NCBI RefSeq assembly: GCF_905220565.1
Contig: NC_059396.1
Span: 14,155,706-14,219,705, forward strand
Direction: 5' to 3'
Origin: Melitaea cinxia
Taxonomy: Eukaryota > Arthropoda > Insecta > Lepidoptera > Nymphalidae
DNA length: 64,000 nucleotides
Below, piece by piece: positions 47,701 through 58,335 of this stretch (within the stretch, counting starts at the first letter, position 1; every line of letters begins with the position of its first letter). The translations under genes and the position numbers were made by a program. Under the pieces are notes generated by a model. It did no database searches, had not been told where the DNA came from, and worked only from the letters and a program-made list of their open reading frames with translations.

Positions 47701-50700
47701 CAAACGTAAATCGACGAAAAAATTGTCCAGTAAATTCTTATTATTAGATATAACTTGAAAAGTACTTGTTAGATCTCAATTTAATTTTAATGGGGCCACG
47801 TGACACGCACCACCTTTCGGTTAAAGAATCATCGAAATCGATCCATTCGGTAAAAAGTTCTGAGGTAGCATACATAAAAAAATACAGACGAATTGAGAAA
47901 CTCCTCCTTTTTTGGATGTCGGTAAACAAAAAAATATATGCGCGCAATGCAAGTTGAAACTTGTCCTACACGTCATCACGGCGGACGTGACGTTAACTAT
48001 CGTTTTCAGGTCACGCGCCGACACCAATTGAGTGAGTAAATAAAGATCCGTATCCGTATCCGTATCTGCGGATCTTGACAGTAAATATCCGTATCCGGAT
48101 CCGTATCCGCGGTTTATGACGATCCGGCACATCACTAGTACCTACCTACTTAAATACTACAACTTACAACAACAGCTGTTTACACAACAATAACTTTACG
48201 AAGAGTGACTTGATTATTATTACTTCAATGAAATTTAAAGTTCGACTCAATAAAATCGCTTTTAACAATAATGTGTTTTGTTATTTGTTCTTATTAAATT
48301 ACAAGCATTTAGGCCACATTGCTTTTACGAATCTTAAAAGTTTAATGTAGTAGTACCTAAATCTTCCAAGAGAGAGATATCTCCAAAAATTATCAACACA
48401 TATAATAAATCTAATATAAGTTAATGACATTGTTTAATAATTATGTTTGAATTAAATTATTGTCAACTAGCGACCCGTCCCGGCTTCGCACGGTTGCTAA
48501 AACTATCAGTGTTCCTCTACTATATTGTGCGTGTATTATACATATAAACCTTCCTCTGGAATTACTCTATTTACCAAGGAAAATCACGTCAACGGATTAC
48601 CGTTGCGTAATTTTAAAGATCTAAGCATACGGACAGCGGGAAGCGACTTTGTTTTATACTATGTAATGATTCATAATTAGGTATATTCTTATCTAAGGAT
48701 ATAGTTCGCGTCATGTAAAAAGAACGCTGGCCTTGAAGCTGCGCAGAAGCGATTTATCGGTCTATTTGGTGGTACGGGGTAGGGGGACGGGAGTGTTTAT
48801 CATGTGTCGCATGCTTGCCGGTGTGCTATTGGTTGACAGCGGTTGACAGTTCGACGTCGACTCAAATTATTATCGCGCACAAAAGTTTTAAATTACAAAA
48901 TTCTCCATTTACTATTTATTTCACTAAAAAACAATTATCAATTTATCATTTTAAACACATAAAAACTATTAAGATACGACTATCGAGAGTACAGATAATT
49001 ATTATTTTTGAATACGACATTTCAATAACTAAAAAAAATTGTTATTGCTTTTGTTTAAAAAAAAAATTGTGATTTTGTAAAGTGATAATTATTATACTTA
49101 TTTAGTCCGAATAATTCGCACTGGTATTTCTAGTATTTTTTAATGTACCTACCAATAACCATTATACGAAGCCGCGAGTGAAAGCCTAATTAAAAAATAA
49201 AACAGTAGTACTTGTGCGCGAGTATACCCATGCGCAAACGCACCCCCTCCAGTTTCTTTCAGCGTTCTTTTTACATGACGCGAACTATACCTCACTTCGG
49301 CACTACTGCAATGATGTAGTATGCCTATTGAAAAACAAAATAAAAATAAACTAAGAACTTAAAACTAGGTGTCTACTTCTTTCTTATACTTATTATTTGA
49401 TATATTAATTTTGACTAGACATACGCCGAATCGGAACTAATAAAAGCTTCAGCGGAAATGTCCCGCACAGCTAAAAGTCTAAGCGAACAAACGGAATTCT
49501 TTGAAAGACGCAAACTTCAACAGCTTAAGACTCTGCTCTCGGACTTCGTGATGATCGAGATGACATTCCACTCGAAAGCAGTGGAATTGCTCACCGTCGC
49601 CTATAAACAGATTGCTAATATTAACGAAAAAGCTGATTTGGAGGTAAAAAATTTACCATGTCTCTCATACATGAATATTTAAGTAAAAATAATATGCATA
49701 ATATTTACATTGATAAAGGTTTTATATATTGATGATATGAAAATTTGTTTTTTCCATAAGCTCTTAGTAACAGGTCTTTCAGATCAAGAGGAACAAACGG
49801 TAAATATTATTTTACGTTAATGTGTAAAATTTCAATAATATTTTTAAAAAGTTTTTTTAACGTTTAGAATTTCAAAAGAAAACTAAGATCGCCAGAAAAG
49901 CAAGTCAGTACTGGTATATCAGCGAGATCGTCATCTATTGCATCTCTTATGAATCAACAATCGCCGATAAGGGATGACAACTCAATGGTAAACGCCTTGG
50001 TCTATTAGTGAAAATCTAATTGTATAAAAGTAAAAAATCTAAAGGCAGAAGTAGGTTTAACAATTTCGTTTTACTTTTATCTCGGAAGTTGGCATGAATT
50101 AAGGTTCAACTAATTGAAATAAATAAGTAGAAAAAAAAAAACAAAAACAATAAATTTTTAAAAAATTTTGATCAAATGAACTTGTGAATGAAATTTTGAA
50201 ATATAGTTTTAAATTTTAGGCACTTCAATTAATAAGCTGTTAATATTTTTGTAGAATCTGGGAAAAATTCGTTCACCAGAAAATACATCAGCTGGCAAAG
50301 GAAGGTCAAGCTCTTTGGCTGCTTTAATAAGTCATTCTTCATCTAAAGATGATGACGAAACATCGGTAACATTACCTTACATTAGTAATTAAATATAACT
50401 TCACAAATTAAGAAATGGAAAAAAATGACTCCAATGCGGTTACCCCCGATAGATATGATGATGATGATGATGATATGAAGATGTCGCAGACTTTTACATC
50501 TACTTCTCTTTTATTTTTATAGAGCATTGTATTAATGCATCGCTTAACATTTATACCTTGCGATGCCGCGTTGGCGCAACCGTCACAACACTGGTTTGTG
50601 GCTGATGCGCTGGAAGTTGCAGATTCGATCCCCGCACATGCCAAACATTTGTATTGGCCATATAGATATTTGCCGTGGTCCGCGTGTTTCTGCAGTTCTT

Positions 50701-51548
50701 GTTGGTCTCCCCACCGTGTCTCAGAGATCACGTTAAGCCTTCGCTCCCGGTTGTTATCATGTACACATGATAGCGATCGTTTCTCATGGTAGGGAATATA
50801 TCAGCCAACCCGCATTGGAGCAGCGTGGTGGACTAAGCTCTGATCCTTCTCCTACATGAGGAAAGAGGCATATGCCTTGCAGTGGGATATTACAGGCTGA
50901 AGCGAAGCGCGTATCGTTAACATTACCTATACCTACGTCAACGTAAGCGGCCGTAGTGTTAGTGGTTTATCATCGAACTTGATTTATATTTTTCTAACTT
51001 AAAACTCATTATTACGAAAATGAAACACAACATATTACGAAACTCAGAAAAGTAAAGCAAAAGGAATTTTAAAATCAGTTCAGTATTCCCAATATTATCA
51101 TAAGTCAACCCACAAATATTAGGTACAGTTAAATAATATGAGCATTTGATGTCACTTCAATAGCCCGAATATATATACTTATAATAATCCTTACGTTTTA
51201 CAACTTTCCGTATTTAATTTTAAGTAACAAAGCCATTTACAGTCATTGTTAATTTCGAACTTGACCAGTATTCACTCGATAAATCTTTGGCAAGTTCATA
51301 TATGTCAGGTTTACTTCAGTGATTGTTAAGACCTAACACGGCCTAATAAAATTCAAAATGTTTTATGAATTCGGAAACACGTCCGCCTGCTGGACAAAGC
51401 TTGAGCTATGTTCCTGTTTTGTATGCTAAATAAATCAAGACGCTTATGTTAGTATTAAAATAAAAATACTATGTTATTATATTATCAGGGTTCCGATGTC
51501 ACTGAAGATGAAGATCATAGTACTTCTGAAGAAACAGAATCACGTTAA
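44774..51548 (+). CDS. Fam92: FAM92/CIBAR family BAR-domain protein (ciliary base)
   Basis: Eight coding exons join in frame to 333 residues: 44774-44910, 45586-45745, 46126-46275, 49419-49643, 49762-49800 (39 nt, least certain), 49868-49987, 50255-50365 and 51489-51548 (TAA). The N-terminus (RITNVEKNFGELCVGFGNYT, RKTARLRDMGDELAK) and the central coiled coil (EEYRNCEVQRLEAKVIGELC, KHAREELKHTMNVREKEMSR, QTEFFERRKLQQLKTLLSDF, IEMTFHSKAVELLTVAY) match the FAM92 BAR domain. That domain bends membranes and works with Chibby at the basal body and transition zone. The last ~100 residues are Ser-rich with an acidic end (DVTEDEDHSTSEETESR), as in vertebrate homologues. Introns hold repeats, including a 3.1-kb intron 3. 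Confidence 0.93.
46732..46891 (+). mobile_element. 5'-truncated SINE of the GTGAGCCGTACGCTTG type, copy 2
   Basis: Starts near GATCTCCTGGGGGGATTGGG and ends AGGTGAGCCGTACGCTTGTT with an A-run. ATCCCGT stands at 46732-46738 and 46885-46891 and may be the target duplication. In FAM92 intron 3. Confidence 0.7.
47333..47925 (+). repeat. AACCGACTTC-ended repeat in FAM92 intron 3
   Basis: Starts AAAAAAAACCAACTTGAATT and ends with TTTTGGATGTCGGTAAAC. The internal CACCTTTCGGTTAAAG and GTTCTGAGGTAGCATACAT segments match the 28043 copy. Confidence 0.6.
48000..48140 (+). repeat. ATCCGT-type short repeat
   Basis: GATCCGTATCCGTATCCGTA and ATATCCGTATCCGGATCCGT: irregular CCGTAT hexamers around a GGATCC palindrome. 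Confidence 0.5.
48467..48665 (-). mobile_element. Helitron 3' end fragment
   Basis: On the - strand it ends GAAGCCGGGACGGGTCGCTAG followed by T, a CTAG Helitron terminus. Upstream it resembles the end module seen at 58755-58985 (AACAAAGTC, AAGGTTTATATG). Confidence 0.5.
48700..49289. mobile_element. MITE with ~30-bp terminal inverted repeats
   Basis: TATAGTTCGCGTCATGTAAA at 48700 and its reverse complement TTTACATGACGCGAACTATA ending at 49289; the match extends through AAGAACGCTG. TA at both ends is consistent with a TA-target element. Frames inside are AT-rich and not genes. Located in FAM92 intron 3. Confidence 0.75.
50563..50905 (+). mobile_element. SINE copy 7, full length, in FAM92 intron 7
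   Basis: Head TGCCGCGTTGGCGCAACCGT (box-A-like) and GCAGATTCGATCCCCGCACA (box-B-like), complete body, end TATTACAGGCTGAAGCGAAG. Best copy in the window. A GAT microsatellite precedes it at 50453-50475. Confidence 0.8.
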
Positions 51549-51570
51549 TGCACTTTGTAATTTTAAGTTA

Positions 51571-51576
51571 AATAAA
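51571..51576 (+). promoter_or_regulatory. FAM92 polyadenylation signal
   Basis: AATAAA 23 bp after the FAM92 stop codon. Confidence 0.55.
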
Positions 51577-51968
51577 TATGCGTATGAATATCAATTTTGT
51601 TTTACTACCAAGTCATGACGTATGTATTTATTTATCGTTAGTAGTGGACTGCATTATGGAAACCCGAATCTAGTTATAATCCGGCGAATCCCACATAATT
51701 TTACACTTACCGGATCCGGCGACAAATTGCCGGATCCGGTGATGGCATTTTTTGAGAAAATGACTGCACAGTATTAGTTCTCTAGTTTTCGAGACCTTTG
51801 ACATTGAGATAAAAGACTTGATTGATCGTTTGCAGCCATTTATGTTAGTTATATTTAGATGATATGAAGCCTCACAACAGTAATCGAAAATATCGGGTAT
51901 CCGAAATAAAAATGTATCTGTTGTATGTGTATTTAACCGTAACATACACCGATGTGAGTATAAATGAT

Positions 51969-52405
51969 ATGACTTAACTGAGGTAGGGCACAGCATAACT
52001 GAGGTAGGGCACAGCATAACTGAGGTAGGGCACAGCATAACTGAGGTAGGGCACAGCATAACTGAGGTAGGGCACAGCATAACTGAGGTAGGGCACAGCA
52101 TAACTGAGGTAGAGCACAGCATAACTGAGGTAGGGCACAGCAGGAATTTCCTGCTCAAAATCTGGAGCAGCCCGACTGGGGTAATTACCTCGACCTTACA
52201 GAAGGCCACAGCTAAATAATACTGTTTTCAAGCAGTATTGTGTTCCTGTTGGTGAGTAAGGTGACCAGAGCTCCTGGGGGGATTGGGGATTGGGTCGACA
52301 ACGCGCTTGCGATGCTTCTGGTGTTGCAGGTGTCTATAAGCTACTGTAATCTCTTACCATCAGGTGAGCCGTACGCTTGTTTGCCGACCTAGTGATATAA
52401 AAAAA
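51969..52405 (+). mobile_element. SINE copy 3 of the GTGAGCCGTACGCTTG type with a 21-bp minisatellite at its 5' end
   Basis: Eight tandem repeats of AACTGAGGTAGGGCACAGCA plus T (period 21 bp, 51973-52141) lead directly into the normal SINE body (GGAATTTCCTGCTCAAAAT onward), which ends AGGTGAGCCGTACGCTTGTT plus an A-run. The repeat unit is the first 17-19 bases of the SINE itself, so the 5' end has been amplified. Confidence 0.75.
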
Positions 52406-52410
52406 AAGAC

Positions 52411-52625
52411 ATCTATACAAATAGATAAAATTGGAGTGTCTGTTTGTAACATTAAAATAACGGCTTTTTGCTACTAAACGCATATCGAATTTTTGTCTGT
52501 CTATATCTATTTGTTTGTTCCGGCTAATCTCTGAAATGGCTAGACGATTTTGACTTTCACTGGCGGATAGACGATGTAGTAAAGAGTAACTTAATTTATT
52601 TATTTTATAGCTGGGAGAACTGAAC
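52411..52625 (+). mobile_element. Helitron 5' fragment
   Basis: TCTATACAAATAGATAAAAT followed by TGGAGTGTCTGTTTGTAAC is a common lepidopteran Helitron start. The 3' end was not found; similarity fades after GCTGGGAGAACTGAAC. Confidence 0.5.
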
Positions 52626-53490
52626 AAAAACTTTTTTGTTCATAATATCTTCATAAATGCAAACACATTTTAGTGTTTAATATATTATAAAAGAATAATA
52701 GATAACAAAAATACATACTAACTCATGTTAAAAATATTATATAACTTTTACCTACAGTTTCGTTTGTGCAAAGCTTAGATTGGGTACCTTTTTCCCTAAT
52801 GCACTATTCTAAGTATTCTAACATTTAATCAAAACCAAATGACAATACAAAATAATGTAAATTAAACAATGACTGTTATATTAGCAACTTTAGTTCTAGA
52901 AATCTTGACGGTATAATAAAGAAAAAGCATAACAGGTTTAAGTTACGATTGGAAATACAAGTGACGGTGGTCATGTGGATCATTTCCTACATCCAAAACT
53001 CATGATTACTCATTATAATTCTATTATTATCAGACCTATTTGGAAGACAGCAAAAGTATAAGTCGGAAGTTGTTGTTTAAATAAGGTACATACTTAAGAA
53101 TGATTTCCTTAATAATCTTATAAGGGAGAAATGGTCTTATGAGTCTTGTTCAGTTAATTTTTTCTTTTGTTAGGGTAAAAATTAAAAAAAAAAACAATAA
53201 TTATCGCAACAGTGCAAAACTTATTTTATTAAGTAATAGTGGTTTCCTGAACCAAAGGCAACATACACTTAATGTTTTCTTCCTCATATTTTAATATAAG
53301 AATCTGATTGAATGTTCTTTCCAAACAATATCAGAGACTGTCACATACGAGAACAAAATATTGATTTCAAACAGTAACTTTTTGTACCAGGCAGTTCTTG
53401 GCGCATTTTAATCAATACATAACTCACCCTAAACATGAACATAAACTGTACATCAGGATTAGATAGATGATGATACAATAGTGATCAAAT
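52626..53490. other. Intergenic, no feature recognised
   Basis: AT-rich DNA between the FAM92 and HSBP1 3' ends (convergent genes). Confidence 0.4.
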
Positions 53491-53494
53491 TCAC

Positions 53495-53500
53495 TTTATT
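53495..53500 (-). promoter_or_regulatory. Candidate HSBP1 polyadenylation signal
   Basis: AATAAA on the - strand about 500 bp beyond the HSBP1 stop codon. Confidence 0.4.
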
Positions 53501-53996
53501 TAACCTTACAATAAAAAATTAATTTTACCTATATCGTAAGCTAGAACTTATACATCTTACATTACACATGATATAAAATATGCTAATTATATCGGTTCTC
53601 ATCAGGATTTCAGATTGAATTTTTTTTTTCCAAATAAAGATTATTTTAAATAGTCAAAATAATTGACTTGCCATTTGTAAATTAAAAAAATAAATGTAGT
53701 GTTTGATTGAAAAGTGTTGTCAGATAAAATTTTAAAAGTACCAGTAATAACTTCCTAGAAGTTATTAATAATATCATTAATATAACTGTAGAATTAAATG
53801 GCAATGACATTAATAAGAATTAAAATTATTACTAAAAGTCCTGTCTATTTTTAAAAATTTTTGTTCAAAAACATTTTTAGAAATGTATGGATTGTTATCT
53901 AGTTAAAGTTTATGCTTCATATTTTATATTCAGGCACATAATTATCTTTGGGTGATTATGACATAAGCGACAATCTAGTTATGTTAATACCTATCC

Positions 53997-54441
53997 CTAC
54001 TTTTCATTCTCTACTCCGGCTTGTGTCATAAGATCTGTTACATTTTTCTCAAGCTCGTCCACTCTTGATCCCATCTCGTCTATTCTGTTAATTATCTGAT
54101 CAGACATACTTTGAAATTTGTCTTGCATATTTTGTAATAGTGACTGAACCTGTAACAATAATTGAATACTTAAATACAAACAAACTTTTATTCAAATTAT
54201 CAAAGATTACTTTATTCTAGCTATACAGAGCCAAGATATCAGTTTAGAAAATAGATTCTGCTGACAAGAAATAACAAGAAACTCGGATTCCAATAAACAA
54301 AAATAAAAGATGTGATTAATACACCTGACAGTTGATACTTACATACTGTGTTACTTCTTGCATGTTTTTAAGGTCATTAGCCGGTGTAGTGTAACTGTTC
54401 TCCCCATCATTAGTCGTAGGTTCAGTGTTTTGTTCTGACAT
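53997..54441 (-). CDS. HSBP1: Heat shock factor binding protein 1 homologue
   Basis: Two exons, 54441-54343 (33 codons, donor GTAAGT) and 54149-53997 (51 codons with stop, acceptor TTACAG), give 83 residues. The second exon encodes VQSLLQNMQDKFQSMSDQII then NRIDEMGSRVDELEKNVTDL and MTQAGVE. These are the heptad repeats of the trimeric HSBP1 coiled coil, which in other animals binds the HSF1 trimerisation domain and damps the heat-shock response. The N-terminus (MSEQNTEPTTNDGENSYTT) is acidic and variable. Length agrees with the family (about 76-90 residues). It runs convergent to FAM92. Confidence 0.95.
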
Positions 54442-55582
54442 TTTAAAACTTATCCACAACTGGTGAATTAAGCCCTTATTATATCTTCTTTATACAATAA
54501 ACCGCTATTACTTTAGAATCACAATTCTGTAACATAGTTTTGTTTTTTATATAGAAATATTTAGACGTTCCACGAATAGATAAATGACAATAAATTGAGC
54601 TATTTATGATTTCCGTGTTTGAACAATAAATTAAATGAAATTGTTCCTAATTTTTCTTTTAAATAAAAAATAGATTATCAATCGGTAATTTTTCGTAAAT
54701 TTATTGTTAAAAAATGTATATTTAACATTACTTGTAGTTTACACTTAATCTTTTTTAACTACAAACCAAGAACGTACCTACTTAATAAGGCTCTGAAATG
54801 CACTGTAACTCGCAGTTTCGCAAATCGCAATCACGCAATGTCGGGATAATATCGTATAACAATACAACTTTACTATATAGATAGCAGTGTTGCCAACTCC
54901 AGCATAGAGTTAAACTGTAGATATGCCAGAAAAAAACTGTAGAAAACTGTAAATGTCAAATTAAAAAACAGTAAATCTACAGCTTTGTCTTTTTATTACC
55001 CGACTGCCAAGGAAGGGTTATGTTTTTCGCGCGTATCTTGTATGTATGTAAGTAATATTCTTTACTACCTCATATTTCCAGAACCACTGAACGGATTTAC
55101 ATAATTGAGGTATCGTTAGGTTCGTTTTAGCTGCCCAAGTGTTCTTAGATAGGTGACATTAAAAAAATCAAACATGGCGGCTGCGCGAAGCCATTAATAA
55201 AAAAATTTTTTTTTTCTCGAATACTACAATATGGGTATCAAATAAAGTGCACAATACAAGCATTTTAAAAAGGTATATCATGATTATTATTACCTATATA
55301 TATATAATAAAGAAATACAATATTAAAGTTTAAAAAATGTGGACTTTGCTCTTTCCCACGCCTATGCCATGCCAAACTCGCCTCGTAGGCGACGATCAAC
55401 TTCAGGGTGCCTTTCCAATAAAATACAATGGTTAAAAAAAACATACAATTAAAATTACAAATAAAAATTAATAAATGTCACACCAATTTACAATTACATT
55501 AATAAAATCAATAACAAATACATAATACCAAATACAAACAAATAATTTTAATAATAATTTCATTATATTAAAACTAATAGTT

Positions 55583-55756
55583 GTTGACTTAAGCAGTCAC
55601 CTATTTGCTAAAGGTCAGGCTTACGTTGCTTTGAGCAGAGTGAGATCTTTCTCCGGGCTTGCTATCAGTTCTCTTGACCCTAAAAAATTACTTAATCAAC
55701 CACATGATGTAAACTGTTTTAATGAATTTAACCGATTACGTAATTTGTCTGACTAA
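55583..55756 (+). pseudogene. C-terminal fragment of a Helitron/PIF1-type helicase
   Basis: The frame reads LFAKGQAYVALSRVRSFSGL then AISSLDPKKLLNQPHDV to a stop at 55754-55756. GQAYVALSRVRS is the last helicase motif of PIF1 and Helitron helicases. The upstream part is absent, so this is a dead fragment inside the hAT element. Confidence 0.8.
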
Positions 55757-55949
55757 AAAGACATAAATAAAATAATAATTAAAAAAAAAACCCGCCTGCG
55801 TGAAGAACATCTAATAGAAAATCAATTGAAAAAGCTGGAACAAGATAAAAATTTAATATGCACACAAAGTCAGCGAAATAAATAGAAACAATATCAAACA
55901 TTTTGTGCTGTACATTTAAAATATATTAATACGGTAGTCCTTCGAAACT

Positions 55950-56213
55950 TTATGCAACGTCGTAGATAATATGCAGTCGGAGGCATGAAATTGAAGGATA
56001 AGTCAAATCATTCTCAAACGCGCATTTACGATCACAGTCGCATGCAGAGCAATAAAAATATGTGTTGCCTTTTTTACTTTTTGCAAGCCATCCGCTAAAC
56101 TTTTCATCGTTGAGCCAAGAGTCAATAAATTTTTGCTCGTATCTCACTGTTTTCTTCTTTCTTGCTGGGGATTTGTCAACATCTGACTCACTATCACTAC
56201 TACAGCTATGCAT
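55950..56213 (-). CDS. Transposon-associated zinc-finger-like N-terminal fragment
   Basis: 87 codons: a Ser/Asp-rich start, then KKKTVRYEQKFIDSWLNDEK, FSGWLAKSKKGNTYFYCSAC and DCDRKCAFENDL. The pattern KF-x-W-x(5)-F-x-WL followed by C-x2-C-x-C and a late His is what I recall as the DNA-binding N-terminus of hAT-related insect proteins. The frame shifts after the last cysteines, so the full finger is broken. Likely the remnant of the element's own transposase. Confidence 0.5.
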   Translation of the reverse strand: MHSCSSDSESDVDKSPARKKKTVRYEQKFIDSWLNDEKFSGWLAKSKKGNTYFYCSACDCDRKCAFENDLTYPSISCLRLHIIYDVA

Positions 56214-56639
56214 ATTCGTAACTTTTTGGTCAACTCACAACGTTAACCGAACAATCAGACGAATGACTGAATACACGGTCAAGTACATATATCTCGACAG
56301 TCAAAGCATTCGCGGGGATTTCCCAGTAAGAAAAACAAAATGTCGGTAAAACTAACATCGACCGAAACAATCTAAGACTGTCTACTAATAACGCCATCTA
56401 TTAAATTGATTGATGACCATTACCTCCGGTTCGATGATAGTAGGTTTTACTTAAGCTGACTTAGTGCACGAACTACTACGTAGCAAACAAAATGGATGGC
56501 GCTAGCATCTTAAGCAAAAAACTGTAGATTTTAAGGCCTAAACTAAAAACTGAGAGAATTTCCAAAAAACTGTAGATCTACGGTTAAAACTGTAAAGTTG
56601 GCTACACAGATAGATAGTAAATGTAAAACGTAGTAGGGC

Positions 56640-56775
56640 AGACACCAAATATCGATATATCGAAATATCGATATTTTTTCAAAAAAATATCGATAAATAT
56701 CGCCGATATTTTTAATTTCAAAATATCGATAATCGATATTTATTTTTGAATATCGAAGTCGATATTTTTTTTTAA
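56640..56775. repeat. Cluster of TATCGATA-type palindromes
   Basis: At least six ATCGAT/TATCGATA motifs in about 130 bp (AAATATCGATATATCGAAAT, ATATCGATAATCGATATTTA). TATCGATA is the DREF/BEAF site in Drosophila, but such clusters also occur at transposon ends. Its role is undecided. Confidence 0.6.
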
Positions 56776-57165
56776 ATGGATATCACAAATGTCACTTACA
56801 ATTCTAATAAATATAATATTATAAATTATAAAAATAAATAGTTAAGCTATATTTAACAGATAAATTACATTAAACTAAAAAAAAAATTAATCATCTATGA
56901 ATATAATTTTTTAAATTATATTCATAGATGAAGTAAAAAAATTTTTACTTGATCTATGATTATATTATATTTTAAATGAATTATGTATTCTACTTTTATT
57001 TCAACATATGGTCCGTTTTATCTGTAAATGAATAACTGTAACAGCGCGCGAGAGTTTGCGAGTTTTGGTATTAGTGCTGTCTATATCCCTCTGTAGTTTG
57101 TGAACACAACCAAAAAACATGTCTATGGGTAGTTTCTTTAGACTTAATTTAAGTGTGATCAAATA
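56776..57165. other. Intergenic, AT-rich, with a 30-bp local palindrome
   Basis: TCATCTATGAATATAATTTT (56891) is followed by its reverse complement (56910-56930 region). No gene. Confidence 0.4.
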
Positions 57166-57435
57166 CCAAAGTGTGTGGCTACGGTACTAAAGAATATAGC
57201 CACCCCCTTTCTTCCCGCGGGTGTCGTAAGAGACGACTAAGGGATAACACAGTTTCGCTACCACCTTGGAACTTAAAAAGCCGACCGATGGCGGGATAAC
57301 CATCCAACTGCTGGCTTTGAAATACACAGGCCTAAGACGGGCAGCAGCGTCTTCAGTTCGACAAAGCCAGTACTGCGGTCACCAACCCGCCTGCCCAGCG
57401 TGGTGACTATGGGCAAAACACATGAGTTCACGTTA
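57166..57435 (+). mobile_element. 5' leader of a LINE (or related retroposon), copy 2
   Basis: Same as 30328-30600, with a few substitutions (for example TAAGAGACGACT for TAAGAAGCGACT). It runs into a foldback element at about 57480. Confidence 0.6.
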
Positions 57436-57482
57436 TTTTTGGCGTTAACTTGTGGAGGCCTATGTTCCTACGCTACCCCTGG

Positions 57483-58015
57483 TACCACTGTCACACCTCA
57501 GAACCCCATGGTTATGGAGATATCCATGGTTAAAGTTTTGAGGTTAGAAGAGGAATTTCGTAGCTTTCACACGTTATTTTCACATTTCACACGCGTTTTT
57601 TCAAATTAATCTACCACCTTTAAAGTTAGAGGAACGCTTGGCTCCGGCGCTGCGGGAAGTGCAGCCCTTCCGCCCTTGCGTGCGAAAGCACCGCTACCCT
57701 CCCTCCGCGCCTCCGCGGCACAAAAAAACACTCTAGGGGTAAGACAGACCAAGACCACGTGGACAGTGGTGTGCTCCGATTCGGTTTTGGGTATTTTTCG
57801 AATTTCTAAACCTATATTCTAGCACGCAATGTTACTAATTTTATTAGAATATTATGTCTGACGCGTTATTTTGTTTAAAAGTGTCGATTTGTCACACAAT
57901 GCAAACAGTACGAGCTCAAAGGTATTATAATAGCTTTAAATTCTTCTTCTAACCTCAAAACTTTAACCATGGATATCTCCATAACCATGGGGTTTTGAGG
58001 TGTGACAGTGTTACC
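57483..58015. mobile_element. Foldback element with ~75-bp inverted arms
   Basis: CACTGTCACACCTCAGAACC to AAGTTTTGAGGTTAGAAGAG on the left and the reverse complement at about 57940-58015. It includes CCATGGTTATGGAGATATCC in both. The centre is GC-rich (57630-57730). No coding frame supported. Confidence 0.65.
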
Positions 58016-58335
58016 TTGTATAGATTCCCCTACACCCTCCACCCTCCACACCCAAAAACCCCATAATTCGGTTTTTCTAATTCGGTTTTTCCTAGCCTAG
58101 ATCTTAGGCCAGCCGAATATATGTAAAAGCAGCAATGAGTGACTCATGTTAATTTAAATTTTGGTAAACACTCAAGAGTGCGAAGGTAATTAAATAACAT
58201 GTAACCTTCATGCTTAACAAGGAGATCACATCAGTCAGATAGTCACAAAAAGGCTTCAACAAGCTGTTATATATGGACATATTGAAGCATTATTTAAAAA
58301 CTTTGGCCTTCTAAGCAAACAAGCACAGATATCTG

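Larger units (their letters stand above)
54877..56617. mobile_element. hAT-type element with perfect 8-bp target duplication
   Basis: Termini CAGTGTTGCCAACT (54885) and AGTTGGCTACACAG (ending 56609) are imperfect inverted repeats. ATAGATAG flanks both sides (54877-54884 and 56610-56617). Subterminal AACTGTAGA-type motifs recur near both ends (54915-54975; 56519-56600). Length 1725 bp. Inside are a zinc-finger-like frame on - (56213-55950) and a stray Helitron helicase piece. Confidence 0.8.

Noticed and set aside
51670..52209. 179-codon open frame on - with repeated MLCPTSV units
   Set aside because: It is the antisense reading of the 21-bp minisatellite at the SINE 5' end; the seven-residue repeat is simply 21/3.
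52334..52627. 97-codon frame on -
   Set aside because: Crosses the SINE tail and Helitron fragment; no protein family resemblance.
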